A DNA stretch of 64,000 bases. It comes from Gammaproteobacteria bacterium HGW-Gammaproteobacteria-1 (GTDB taxonomy: Bacteria > Pseudomonadota > Gammaproteobacteria > Thiohalomonadales > Thiohalomonadaceae). Below are positions 43,869 through 51,344 of the stretch, one piece after another. Under the pieces are notes generated by a model. It had not been told where the DNA came from and ran no database searches. It saw only the letters and a list, made by a program, of their open reading frames with translations. The DNA lies in NCBI GenBank assembly GCA_002840095.1, contig PGZL01000005.1:1-64000 (forward strand). Direction: 5' to 3'. Each line of letters begins with the position of its first letter. Positions within the stretch are counted from its first letter, which is position 1. A program made the position numbers and the translations under genes.

Positions 43869-44258
43869 ATGGCCGTGGATAAATTCATCCCCATCAAGAA
43901 CGAGCAGCAGGCGGAACCCGACGACGAGCGGTTGGCCGCGTTTTCCAGCCCCTGCGAAGGCAACGAGCCCTATGCCCTGATGGTCCTGGGCGACAGCATG
44001 CTGCCGGAGTTCGCCGAGGGCGACGTCATCATCATCTACCCCAAGAACACGGTGCAGGACGGCTCCTACGTGGTGGCCCAGCACAATGGCGAATACACCT
44101 TCCGCCAGTACGTGGTGCAGGAGGGGCGCAGCTACCTCAAGGCCCTCAATCCGGCCTATCCCATGGAGGAAGTCCCGGGTGTCGAGGTGGTGAAGGGAGT
44201 GATCGTGCAGAAGAAGGGGAAGGGCGGGGGCCGCAAGAACATCAAGCATTACGCTTGA
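43869..44258 (+). CDS. S24/LexA-type peptidase-fold protein without DNA-binding domain, catalytic Lys replaced
   Basis: A 130-residue protein consisting only of a LexA/UmuD-like C-terminal fold. The Ser nucleophile motif GDSMLPEF is present (Ser43), with EGDVIIIYPKN and DGSYVVAQHNGEYTFRQYVV. In LexA the general base is Lys in a TVKR context; here the aligned residues read TFRQ, so Lys is replaced by Arg79. There is no helix-turn-helix. It is therefore probably not an active autoprotease and may be a binding or regulatory module. Start ATG 43869. Shares its promoter region with the divergent rhodanese gene. Confidence 0.8.
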   Translation: MAVDKFIPIKNEQQAEPDDERLAAFSSPCEGNEPYALMVLGDSMLPEFAEGDVIIIYPKNTVQDGSYVVAQHNGEYTFRQYVVQEGRSYLKALNPAYPMEEVPGVEVVKGVIVQKKGKGGGRKNIKHYA

Positions 44259-44260
44259 TC

Positions 44261-44333
44261 AGTTTCGAGTTTCGAGTTTCGAGTTTCGGGGATGGTGCAT
44301 ATATCCGAAACTCGAAACCCGCAACTCGAAACT
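44261..44333. repeat. Tandem-word palindrome (TTTCGAG family)
   Basis: Left arm 44261-44290 contains four tandem TTTCGAG words with strict 7-base spacing. Right arm 44305-44333 is the inverse (CTCGAAA words). Immediately follows the S24-like gene stop. Confidence 0.92.
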
Positions 44334-44345
44334 TCGATTCCTGCG

Positions 44346-44428
44346 GTAGGATGGGTAGAGCGGAGCGAAACCCATCATGCACATCATAGCGACGGGCGAT
44401 GGGTTTCGCGTAGCTCTACCCATCCTAC
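44346..44428. repeat. GTAGGATGGG...CCCATCCTAC palindrome
   Basis: GTAGGATGGGTAGAG / CTCTACCCATCCTAC outer arms and GCGAAACCCATC / GATGGGTTTCGC inner arms. It abuts the previous palindrome, so 44259-44434 is entirely repeat. Related to 81-216 and 29861-29945. Confidence 0.92.
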
Positions 44429-44434
44429 ATTGGA

Positions 44435-44920
44435 TTAGTGGTGATGACCGCCGGCGCCGTGCACGTGGCCGTGCTCCAGTTCTTCCTCGGAGGCGTCGCG
44501 CACCTCGACGATGGTGACGTCGAAGTTCAGGTTCTGGCCCGCCAGCGGATGGTTGGCGTCGACGGTGATGGTTTCCGGTGAGGTCTCCACCACGGTGACC
44601 ACCATGGGCTGACCGCCTTCGGTCATGGTGTGGAACTGCATGCCGACCTGGATCTCTTCCGGGGTCTCGAACATCTGGCGCGGCACGGCCTGCATCATGC
44701 TGTCGTCACGTTCGCCATAGCCTTCCGCCGGTGCCACGGCAACCTTCAGCGCTTCGCCGGCCTTCTTGCCTTCCAGCGCAGCTTCCAGACCGGGGATGAT
44801 GTTGCCGATGCCGTGGATGTAGGCCAGGGGATCGCCGCCTTTGGAACTGTCGATGACGTTGCCCGAATCATCGGTGAGGGTGTAGTCGATGGTGACGACC
44901 TTGTGAACGGAAATCTGCAT
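44435..44920 (-). CDS. slyD: FKBP-type peptidyl-prolyl isomerase SlyD
   Basis: A 161-residue prolyl isomerase and metallochaperone. Seen: VTIDYTLTDDSGNVIDSSKG, YIHGIGNIIPGLEAALEGKKAGE, the insert-in-flap domain (about residues 70-125, VPRQMFETPEEIQVGMQF), DANHPLAGQNLNFDVTIVEVR, and a His-rich metal-binding tail GHVHGAGGHHH. Start ATG 44920. Confidence 0.95.
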   Translation of the reverse strand: MQISVHKVVTIDYTLTDDSGNVIDSSKGGDPLAYIHGIGNIIPGLEAALEGKKAGEALKVAVAPAEGYGERDDSMMQAVPRQMFETPEEIQVGMQFHTMTEGGQPMVVTVVETSPETITVDANHPLAGQNLNFDVTIVEVRDASEEELEHGHVHGAGGHHH

Positions 44921-44982
44921 GGTACGGCCCTTGGTTACGGAGTGTGCATGCCATTGTAGGTGCTTTATCCCGCTGTTCCAAG

Positions 44983-45006
44983 AAAAAAAGCGGCCCGGAG
45001 GCCGCT
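44983..45006 (-). terminator. Intrinsic terminator of the DUF2892 gene
   Basis: On the minus strand AGCGGCC-TCCG-GGCCGCT is followed by TTTTTTT. It ends the transcript that includes 45044-45247 and probably the porin gene upstream. Confidence 0.9.
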
Positions 45007-45043
45007 ATAAAAGTCCACAGCTGCAGGGGTGCGGCTGGTGGAA

Positions 45044-45247
45044 TCAGCTACAGGCATTGCCCTCCGGAACCCCGGCCTTTTTGAGCATGAAGGACAGGGG
45101 GCAGAAGCTGGTGATGCCGCTCTGTGCCAGGTTGAGCCCGACAAAGGCGGTCAGCCAGACCCAGTCGGGATGGTGGAAGTTGGCCAGCGCCAGGCTGATC
45201 AACACCATCATGCCGGCGACCAGGTGAACGATACGATCGACAGTCAT
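45044..45247 (-). CDS. DUF2892 small membrane protein
   Basis: A 67-residue inner-membrane protein with two hydrophobic helices (IVHLVAGMMVLISLALANF and VWLTAFVGLNLAQSGITSFC) and the family motif GITSFCPLSFMLKKAGV. DUF2892 modules are often fused to or encoded near rhodaneses (YgaP type), and the conserved Cys hints at sulfur or thiol chemistry. It lies 14 nt after the porin stop, so it is co-transcribed with it. Role unknown. Confidence 0.85.
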   Translation of the reverse strand: MTVDRIVHLVAGMMVLISLALANFHHPDWVWLTAFVGLNLAQSGITSFCPLSFMLKKAGVPEGNACS

Positions 45248-45261
45248 TGCGTCATCTCCAT

Positions 45262-46401
45262 TCAGTTGCGATAGCTGATTTGCAGGTTGAGCACGTTCTG
45301 CTCCAGTTCAATCTTCTGCCCGGTGCTGTTCTTCACCTCGTTGCTGGGCGCATGCACATAGGACAGGCTGACCGAGGCCTTGTCGGTCAGTTGCCGCGTC
45401 ATGCCCAGGGAGAGGTGATGTTCGGTGACGGCGAGGGAGCCGTAGTTGTTGATGACGTCCTCAGGCCCGATGGGGGAGGCGCCGTAGTTGTAGCCTACGC
45501 GCAGCGTGGTCTTGTCGCTGACCTTCTTCTGCATGGCGATGGCGTATACCGTCTGATCGCTCCAGCCGAAATTCATCGTCATGTTGCCGCCCGGCGTCTT
45601 CAGCGTGACCTTGTCCAGCACGTCGCTGAACTGGATCTGCTTGATGTCGAACTCCACCAGCAGGTCCGGACCCGGCATGTAGGCCAGCCCCACTTGCAGG
45701 GTCTGCGGCGCGTCCATGGTCATCTCGTAATAGCCCGAGTTGGTGTTCCACTTGAACGCGCCCATGTTCTGCTGGCTGACGTAGGACGCACCCAGACGCA
45801 GGGTGTCGCTCAGCTGGTAGGTCAGGCCGACGGCGGCGCCGAATCCGTAGGCCTGGTTCTGCGGCAACTGAAAGCTGGCGTTGTACATGGCCAGGCTCTG
45901 GTAGTCGATGTTGAGGGCGGCGCCGACGTTGAGTTTGTCGTTGACCCGGTAGGCGAAACCGGGCGCAATCTTGTAGAACTGCTTGGTGGTGACCATGGCC
46001 TGGTTGCCCGCCAGCGGCGCGATGTCGGCGAAGTCGACGCCCATGCCGGACAGGCCGGCCATGCCCATGCCCAGGGTCAGCTGGTCGTCGACGCGAAAGG
46101 CTATGGCGCCGGCGGGGATCAGGTACAGATCCGAATCGCTGCTGGCGCCGTTGGCCTTGCGCGGCGGATTGAGAAAGCCGAAGCCCATGTCGGAACGGAA
46201 TTCGTTCATCTCCAGCGTGGCCAGGCCCGCCGGGTTGGTCAGTACCGTGCCGGCATCCTGCGGTGCGGCCACCACGGCGCCGGCCATGCCCCATTGCGTG
46301 GCGGTGACGCCCAGCATCTGGTCGCCGTTGGTGGCATGGGCGCCGCCGGCGATGCTTAGCAGCGCCACGGCCAGTGTGTTTCTGTTGATATTGTTATTCA
46401 T
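45262..46401 (-). CDS. OmpP1/FadL-family outer-membrane transporter
   Basis: A 379-residue FadL-like barrel for import of hydrophobic compounds. The signal peptide (about residues 1-23, ending AGGAHA) is followed by the TNGDQMLGVTATQWGMAGA N-terminal hatch. NPAGLATLEMNEF is a family hallmark, and a barrel ends in LNLQISYRN. Substrates could be fatty acids, hydrocarbons, or in sulfur oxidisers possibly polysulfur, as FadL homologues have been linked to sulfur globules in some groups (inference). First gene of a porin-DUF2892 unit. Confidence 0.9.
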   Translation of the reverse strand: MNNNINRNTLAVALLSIAGGAHATNGDQMLGVTATQWGMAGAVVAAPQDAGTVLTNPAGLATLEMNEFRSDMGFGFLNPPRKANGASSDSDLYLIPAGAIAFRVDDQLTLGMGMAGLSGMGVDFADIAPLAGNQAMVTTKQFYKIAPGFAYRVNDKLNVGAALNIDYQSLAMYNASFQLPQNQAYGFGAAVGLTYQLSDTLRLGASYVSQQNMGAFKWNTNSGYYEMTMDAPQTLQVGLAYMPGPDLLVEFDIKQIQFSDVLDKVTLKTPGGNMTMNFGWSDQTVYAIAMQKKVSDKTTLRVGYNYGASPIGPEDVINNYGSLAVTEHHLSLGMTRQLTDKASVSLSYVHAPSNEVKNSTGQKIELEQNVLNLQISYRN

Positions 46402-46450
46402 GTTTTCTCCTCCCCTTTGGTGGTGATATTCCGCTGTGCCGCGGCTGTTT

Positions 46451-47065
46451 TTATTGTTTCGGCTTCAGGTTGGCGGAGATGCCGGGCTGGCCGCGGAAGT
46501 AGTCGTGACAGGCGACGCAGCCCTGGGCAATCGGCCCGAGGTAGCCCGCGGCCTTGGCCATGTTGCCCTCCCTGGCGGCTTCCGCCAGGCGCAGGGTGTT
46601 GCCTTCCACCATGTCCTGGAAGCCGAGCAGGGCATCGACGGTCTCGTCCTTCACCTTGTCCAGCGGCATGTAGGGAATCAGGCCGCCGCGCGGCAGGCGG
46701 TGATGGGCCAGGTTGTGCGCGGCATCGACGGCCATGTCGGCATTTTCGGTGGCGATGGCGGCGGTCATGCGCTGGTAGTCGGAGAGGATTTCCTGCATCA
46801 CCTGCACCATGGTCAGCGTATCGCTGCGGCGGTCATGCATGCTTTGCAGGCGGGCCATGGTCTGCTTGCTCTTCGGTGACAGCGCCTGCACCTTCTGCTG
46901 CAGTTCGGGCGTCATCAGCGACATCATGTGCTGCATCATTTTCTGCGGGTCGGCGGGATTGGCGGTCTGGGCATGGGCATCGGCGGCATGGGTGGTGCCG
47001 CTCAGGCCCAGTGCCGCGCAGAAGGCCGCTGCGAACAGTTTGCGGTTCGTGGCAATGTGGAGCAT
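46451..47065 (-). CDS. Periplasmic cytochrome c with C-terminal CxxCH
   Basis: A 204-residue secreted haem protein. A signal peptide (about residues 1-27, ending GTTHA) and a Met-rich segment DPQKMMQHMMSLMTPELQQK lead into a long helical body. The only haem motif is CVACH near residue 187, close to the C terminus, as in cytochrome c'-type four-helix bundles. GAGGGG lies six bases before ATG 47065. Divergent from the two-component regulator that starts at 47198, a likely controller. Electron transfer or gas/metal sensing are both possible. Confidence 0.82.
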   Translation of the reverse strand: MLHIATNRKLFAAAFCAALGLSGTTHAADAHAQTANPADPQKMMQHMMSLMTPELQQKVQALSPKSKQTMARLQSMHDRRSDTLTMVQVMQEILSDYQRMTAAIATENADMAVDAAHNLAHHRLPRGGLIPYMPLDKVKDETVDALLGFQDMVEGNTLRLAEAAREGNMAKAAGYLGPIAQGCVACHDYFRGQPGISANLKPKQ

Positions 47066-47197
47066 ATAATTCCCCTCGTTATGGTTTGTGACGTGAATGG
47101 TTGATGCCAGACTGGCGCCAGGGTGTTGCGGGGGGATTGCGCAGTTGTAACAACTTGTAACAGGGTGTTTCCCGGATGTGTCGGCGAGTGGTGATTC

Positions 47198-47902
47198 ATG
47201 ATTAATGGCAAGGAACATGTGCTGGTGGTGGACGACGATGCCGCGTTGCGCGGCCTGCTGACCCGCTACCTGAGCGAGAACGGCTATGCCGTGACCGCGG
47301 TCGCCGACGGCGTGGAGATGGCCGCTGCCATGGCCCAGCAGAAGCCAGATCTGGTGATCCTCGACCTGATGCTGCCCGGCGAGGATGGTTTTGCATTGGC
47401 GCGGCATCTGCGCAGCGACGGCGACATCCCCATCGTCATGCTGTCGGCGCGCGGCGAGGATATCGATCGTATCGTCGGGCTGGAGATCGGCGCCGACGAC
47501 TACCTGCCCAAGCCCTTCAACCCGCGCGAACTGCTGGCGCGCATCCGTGCCGTATTGCGGCGTCAGCGCCCGCCGGCCGCGCCGGCGCCGCATGCCGCCT
47601 TCTGTTTCGGTCCCTACCGCCTGGAGGCGGAACGCCACCGCCTGCTGCGCGGCGGCGAGGAGGTGGCACTGACCACCGGCGAGTTCGCCCTGCTGCGGGT
47701 ATTTGCCGAGCACCCGAACCGGGTGCTGGAGCGTGACGTCCTGCTGGAGCGCCTGAAAGGCTACGAACGCAATCCTTTCGATCGCAGCATCGACGTGCGC
47801 GTCAACCGCCTGCGCCGCAAGATCGAAACCGATCCGGCCAATCCGCGCTACATCCGCACCGTCTGGGGCGAGGGCTATATGTTCTGCCCCGAAGCGGAAT
47901 AG
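47198..47902 (+). CDS. OmpR-family response regulator
   Basis: A 234-residue DNA-binding response regulator. The receiver domain has the acidic pair in VLVVDDDAALRG, phospho-acceptor Asp in DLVILDLMLPGEDG (about residue 55), Ser in MLSARG and Lys in YLPKPFNPRELLARIRAVL. The OmpR/PhoB winged helix (about 140-232) includes LTTGEFALLRVFAEHPNRVLER and RSIDVRVNRLRRKIE. The kinase gene starts two bases after the stop. Closest in feel to OmpR. Confidence 0.94.
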   Translation: MINGKEHVLVVDDDAALRGLLTRYLSENGYAVTAVADGVEMAAAMAQQKPDLVILDLMLPGEDGFALARHLRSDGDIPIVMLSARGEDIDRIVGLEIGADDYLPKPFNPRELLARIRAVLRRQRPPAAPAPHAAFCFGPYRLEAERHRLLRGGEEVALTTGEFALLRVFAEHPNRVLERDVLLERLKGYERNPFDRSIDVRVNRLRRKIETDPANPRYIRTVWGEGYMFCPEAE

Positions 47903-47904
47903 GC

Positions 47905-49227
47905 ATGTCCTTTCCCGCGCTGCGCACCCTGTTCAGCCGCATCCTCGTCACCATCGCCGTGGTGTCGGTGGTGTTCCAGCTGTTCACCGCCTGGGTCATC
48001 GGCCAGCTGATGCTGCTGCCCGTGGGGCAGCGCGCCGCCGCCGATCTCGTGGCGCTGATGATGCAGACCGCCGAGACCTGGCTGCAATATCCCTCGGCGG
48101 AGCGCATGCGTTACGCCGCCGAGGTGCGGGAATCGCTGCTGCTGCACGTCGGCGCACCGGACCAGTCCCTGCCGTATTCCACCAGCCTGCTGCCCTACCT
48201 GTTTTTCATCGAGCGCGAACTGCAGGCCAAGGCAGGGCAGCCGGTGATGCTGCGCATGAGTCACATGGACGACGACGACTGGTTCTGGGCGGACGTGCTG
48301 GTGCAGGGCCAGCCGGTGCGGCTGGGCTTCAGCCGCAACCGCATCGGCGTGCATCCGCCTTTCGCCCTGTTTCTGGTACTGAGCGTCGGCGGCCTGGTGA
48401 TACTGGCGACTGCGGTGCTGCTGGCGCGGCGCCTGAGCCGGCCGCTGGAAAACCTGGCGGATGCCGCCCAGCACATAGGCAGCGGCCAGTGGCCGGCGCC
48501 GCTGCCGGAGGAGGGGCCGCAGGAGCTGGCGGCACTGGCACGCAGCTTCAACCAGATGGGACAGCAGGTGCGCGAACTGCTGGCCAACCGCACCACGCTG
48601 CTGGCAGGCATCTCCCACGATCTGCGTACGCCGCTGGCGCGCATCCAGCTGGCGCTGGCCATGCTGCCGGAAAACGCGGAGCCGGATCTGGTTCAGGGCA
48701 TGCAGCGCGATCTGGAGGAGATGAACCGGCTCATCGGTCAGTTCCTGGAAATCAGCCGCGGCCTGGGCGAGGCGAAGCTCGAATGGGTGGACGTGAGCGA
48801 AGCCCTGCGCGAGCTGGCCGACAACGCACGCCGCGGCGGTGCCGAGGTGAACTGGCGCGATGCCGGTCCCTGCCGTCTGGAGCTGCACAAGCTGGCGCTG
48901 TGCCGTATCGTCGCCAACCTGCTGGAGAACGCCGTGCGTTACGGTGCCGGGCAACCGGTGGAGCTGGAGTACATCTGCGGCGATGACGGCCTTGTGCTGA
49001 GCATCATGGATCGCGGCCCGGGCATTCCGGCCGAGGCACGCGAGGCGGTGTTCCGTCCGTTCTATCGCCTGGAGCAGTCGCGCAGCGCGCAGACCGGCGG
49101 CAGCGGTCTGGGGCTGGCCATTGCGCGGCAGCTGGCCGAGGCCAATCAGTGGACCATCGAGTTGTTGCCCAGGGATGGGGGAGGGACGGTGGCGAAGGTG
49201 GGGATACCGGTGGGGCGTAAGTTGTAG
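47905..49227 (+). CDS. Sensor histidine kinase (EnvZ-like)
   Basis: A 440-residue membrane kinase: helix 1 (about residues 13-33), a roughly 110-residue periplasmic loop, helix 2 (about 150-173), HAMP (PLENLADAAQHIGSGQWPAPLPEEGPQELA), H-box SHDLRTPLARIQLALAML (His about 236), N-box LLENAVRYGAG, G1/G2 DRGPGIPAEAR and TGGSGLGLAIARQLAEANQW. Same architecture as EnvZ. Paired with the regulator above; likely targets are the divergent cytochrome or the porin gene. Confidence 0.93.
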   Translation: MSFPALRTLFSRILVTIAVVSVVFQLFTAWVIGQLMLLPVGQRAAADLVALMMQTAETWLQYPSAERMRYAAEVRESLLLHVGAPDQSLPYSTSLLPYLFFIERELQAKAGQPVMLRMSHMDDDDWFWADVLVQGQPVRLGFSRNRIGVHPPFALFLVLSVGGLVILATAVLLARRLSRPLENLADAAQHIGSGQWPAPLPEEGPQELAALARSFNQMGQQVRELLANRTTLLAGISHDLRTPLARIQLALAMLPENAEPDLVQGMQRDLEEMNRLIGQFLEISRGLGEAKLEWVDVSEALRELADNARRGGAEVNWRDAGPCRLELHKLALCRIVANLLENAVRYGAGQPVELEYICGDDGLVLSIMDRGPGIPAEAREAVFRPFYRLEQSRSAQTGGSGLGLAIARQLAEANQWTIELLPRDGGGTVAKVGIPVGRKL

Positions 49228-49299
49228 GAGCGGCGCCGCCGCGATGTAACGCTTGGGCGGAGCCTTCTCGCGAATACGATTCCCTGCTGATGTGCGCTG

Positions 49300-49640
49300 T
49301 CGCGCGGATTGATTTTGGTGCGGGGAGCCGCCCCGCGCGCGGGTTACTTTTCTTTGCACGGCCAAAGAAAAGTAACCAAAAGAAAGGCCGCCCCGATGTC
49401 TCGCCCTGCGGGTTCCCTGCGCTACTCGCCCGGAGCGGGTTTCTCCGACGGCACGTCCCTGTGCCGACGGAGAAATGCGCGCCATCCATGGCGCGCCCCC
49501 TGCGGGCTGTTCCGCTCCGGGCTGCGTTGCTCGGCGAGACAGAGGGGTTTGAAAGTCAAAGGCGGGCTCGCCTGCGGCATCGCGCGAGTGGCGTGCGCTT
49601 CGCGCACGCGGATAGAGAAGTCTGTTCTTTGTTGTTTGAA
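49300..49640 (+). repeat. Long intergenic repeat, copy C (left border of the foreign island)
   Basis: Contains AAAGAAAAGTAACCAAAAGA, GATGTCTCGCCCTGCGGGTT, CGGGTTTCTCCGACGGCACG, CGCCATCCATGGCGCGCC and GCTGCGTTGCTCGGCGAGAC. Closely matches copy D (52490-52830, inverted) and copy B. No genuine gene. It starts soon after a degenerate GTAGGAGCGGCG hairpin half at 49226 and ends at the compositional switch into the AT-richer island. Confidence 0.88.
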
Positions 49641-49660
49641 ACCGAGCTTGCTGGGCTCAT

Positions 49661-49690
49661 GTAGGTTGGTGCTGACGCAGGAAGCCCAAC
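49661..49690. repeat. GTAGGTTGG...CCCAAC short hairpin
   Basis: GTAGGTTGGTGCTGACGCAG, then GAAGCCCAAC. An inverted relative lies at 52452-52483, just inside copy D, so both island borders have the same two-part structure. Remaining gap 49691-49744 shows nothing else. Confidence 0.65.
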
Positions 49691-49744
49691 GAGTTGATTT
49701 GACATGAGGAACTGTACCTCAATCTACCGCGCTGATTGTGCCCT

Positions 49745-50341
49745 TCAGACTTGCCATCGCCGTAATACACGTTCCATCCGCTCTCCGAATCGTTTGACTT
49801 GCGCCGGTGTGAGTTGTTCGCTTTTATACAGTGACAATATATCAAAACTGCATTGTGGCGCACACGTTCCGACAATGGCCGTTTTTAGCACCCTCCTGAC
49901 AGGCTGTCGCAACACAAGTCGGTCAACCCACCACGGAGAGCCGAGCGATGTAATTGCCAGCATGTGGCGCAACTTTGTCAGGCGCGGCTTGATACGGCCG
50001 TACTCATCGGCATGCTCATATGCCACGCCAGGTGCCCACACGCGGTCAAACCAGCCCTTGAGAATGGCAGGGAAGCCGAACCACCACGTGGGAAACACAA
50101 GCACGATGGCCTCAGCTTGCAGCAGGCGTTCTATCTGCGGAGCAACCTGTTTCCCACAATACGGCCCGGCGTAGTAGCTGCGTCGCTCGTTCTCGGTCAG
50201 GGAGGCATCAAATCTATTGGTGTACAGGTCTTCCACATCAACGTCATGGCCGACGCTTTGAAGCAGATCGATGGCTTGCTGGGCAAGCGAAGCGGACAGG
50301 CTGTCCGATAGTGGGTGGGTCTTTACGATTAGACAGTTCAT
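49745..50341 (-). CDS. NAD(P)H-dependent FMN/FAD oxidoreductase (NQO1/flavodoxin-fold)
   Basis: A 198-residue flavodoxin-like quinone reductase of the NQO1/MdaB/KefF superfamily. Seen: NCLIVKTHPLSDSLSASLAQ (FMN phosphate loop), VLVFPTWWFGFPAILKGWFDRVWAPGVAY (about 75-103), and AITSLGSPWWV. Codon use and base composition are AT-richer than the flanking chromosome. Last of three same-strand genes in the island. Confidence 0.88.
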   Translation of the reverse strand: MNCLIVKTHPLSDSLSASLAQQAIDLLQSVGHDVDVEDLYTNRFDASLTENERRSYYAGPYCGKQVAPQIERLLQAEAIVLVFPTWWFGFPAILKGWFDRVWAPGVAYEHADEYGRIKPRLTKLRHMLAITSLGSPWWVDRLVLRQPVRRVLKTAIVGTCAPQCSFDILSLYKSEQLTPAQVKRFGERMERVLRRWQV

Positions 50342-50409
50342 TTGAGGTGCTTTTCCTGTCCTTGGATACGGTATGGAATGTGGCGCAAATTACGGTAGAT
50401 GTTCTGTCG

Positions 50410-50730
50410 TCAATCGATGTGCTTAGACACGCGGGATTCGAGCACCTTCACAAGCTCCGGGCCCATATACTCGTAGCGATCCGGGATGCCGAGGACGATC
50501 ACGCGCTTATTGCGAAGTAATTGTGCAAAATCTCGATTCAACCGCTTGCGGTGAACCGGCTCCATCACAAGGATCAAATCAGCCCATTCGATGAGGTCGA
50601 CTGATACTGCGACGTCGGCATCGGGCGCTGTCCCGGCGGACATAGTACTTATTTCAGGTCGGCCACCGAAAATCACTTCAGCAGTCGGACTGCGGAGGCG
50701 GTTGCGGCTACAAATGAAGAGAAGGTTCAC
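50410..50730 (-). CDS. Low-molecular-weight phosphotyrosine phosphatase-like protein
   Basis: A 106-residue short member of the LMW-PTP superfamily. The P-loop is CSRNRLRSPTAE, giving Cys-x5-Arg with Ser (residues 7-14). The later stretch IEWADLILVMEPVHRKRL fits the family core. The usual DP acid motif near the end appears replaced by GIPDRYEYM with Asp, as in other short homologues. The start is GTG 50730. It lies 17 nt after the preceding gene. Could be a phosphatase or arsenate-reductase-like enzyme. Confidence 0.8.
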   Translation of the reverse strand: MNLLFICSRNRLRSPTAEVIFGGRPEISTMSAGTAPDADVAVSVDLIEWADLILVMEPVHRKRLNRDFAQLLRNKRVIVLGIPDRYEYMGPELVKVLESRVSKHID

Positions 50731-50747
50731 GTTTACGCATTGAAATT

Positions 50748-51233
50748 TTAAGCCCTCTCGAAGCGCTGACTATTTTTGTGGTAAACGAGAACTTCACCAA
50801 ACGCACTGGTGCCAATTGGCCCGATATGAGCGCATTCAATCAACGGCATGATCTTTCGATATCGTTCATCGGAGCTATTCCATCTGGATAATAACGTCAC
50901 GCCATCAACGAAACTCTCGTCGACTTGAGACAACCTGATTTCAATCCAAACAGCTGATTTGTTTTTAGGTCTGCAAGGAACAAACTCGCGCCAAGATGAA
51001 TTGGGATATTGCTTATCATATTCTTCAGGCTGAAAGTCTCGAAAATCAAAAAGACTTACGCCACCAATGCTGCGAACAAACGGGTGTTTTTCCGGTCCCA
51101 TCGCCGTTCCCCACCTGTCGATATCGGGGATATTGGGCTCTGGAAGAATAGCCCCGTCATTCGATATGCTCGTAAATCTTTCTTCGGTTGTGGTATGCCA
51201 AATACGGTTGGCTAACTGTTGTGGAAAGGCCAT
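50748..51233 (-). CDS. Unknown island protein with an ADP-ribosyltransferase-like N terminus
   Basis: A 161-residue protein I cannot name. The N terminus reads RIWHTTTEERFTSISNDGAI, then LPEP: a His-x-Thr followed by a Gly-Ala-Ile-Leu-Pro turn, the spacing seen at the start of ADP-ribosyltransferase folds such as DarT or Tpt1. A GGVSLFDFRDF strand follows. No catalytic Glu can be placed with confidence, so this is a weak structural guess. It begins 11 nt after the attC-like site, as the first ORF of a downstream cassette would, and has no clear ribosome-binding site. AT-rich composition indicates transfer. Confidence 0.55.
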   Translation of the reverse strand: MAFPQQLANRIWHTTTEERFTSISNDGAILPEPNIPDIDRWGTAMGPEKHPFVRSIGGVSLFDFRDFQPEEYDKQYPNSSWREFVPCRPKNKSAVWIEIRLSQVDESFVDGVTLLSRWNSSDERYRKIMPLIECAHIGPIGTSAFGEVLVYHKNSQRFERA

Positions 51234-51244
51234 TTTCTTTAGGT

Positions 51245-51344
51245 TTATAACGCCTACGTTCAGGCGTGTTTGAGGTGATAGCTGCTTTTTCCGGCAGCAA
51301 AAGTGAACAGCGGGTCAGGCGTCGCCTGCAACGTGTTGTTAGGC
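51245..51344 (-). other. attC-like integron recombination site
   Basis: Read on the minus strand, the 100-bp segment begins with R'' box GCCTAAC (51344-51338) and ends with an R'-like box GTTATAA (51251-51245). Inside, CGCCTGCAACGT (51323-51334) pairs with ACGTTCAGGCG (51256-51266), leaving one unpaired base. Such an extrahelical base is a hallmark of folded attC sites. A GCTGC/GCAGC hairpin sits in the variable middle. The stop codon of the upstream ORF (51339) lies inside R'', as in gene cassettes. R' departs from the GTTRRRY consensus at one position. Confidence 0.65.
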
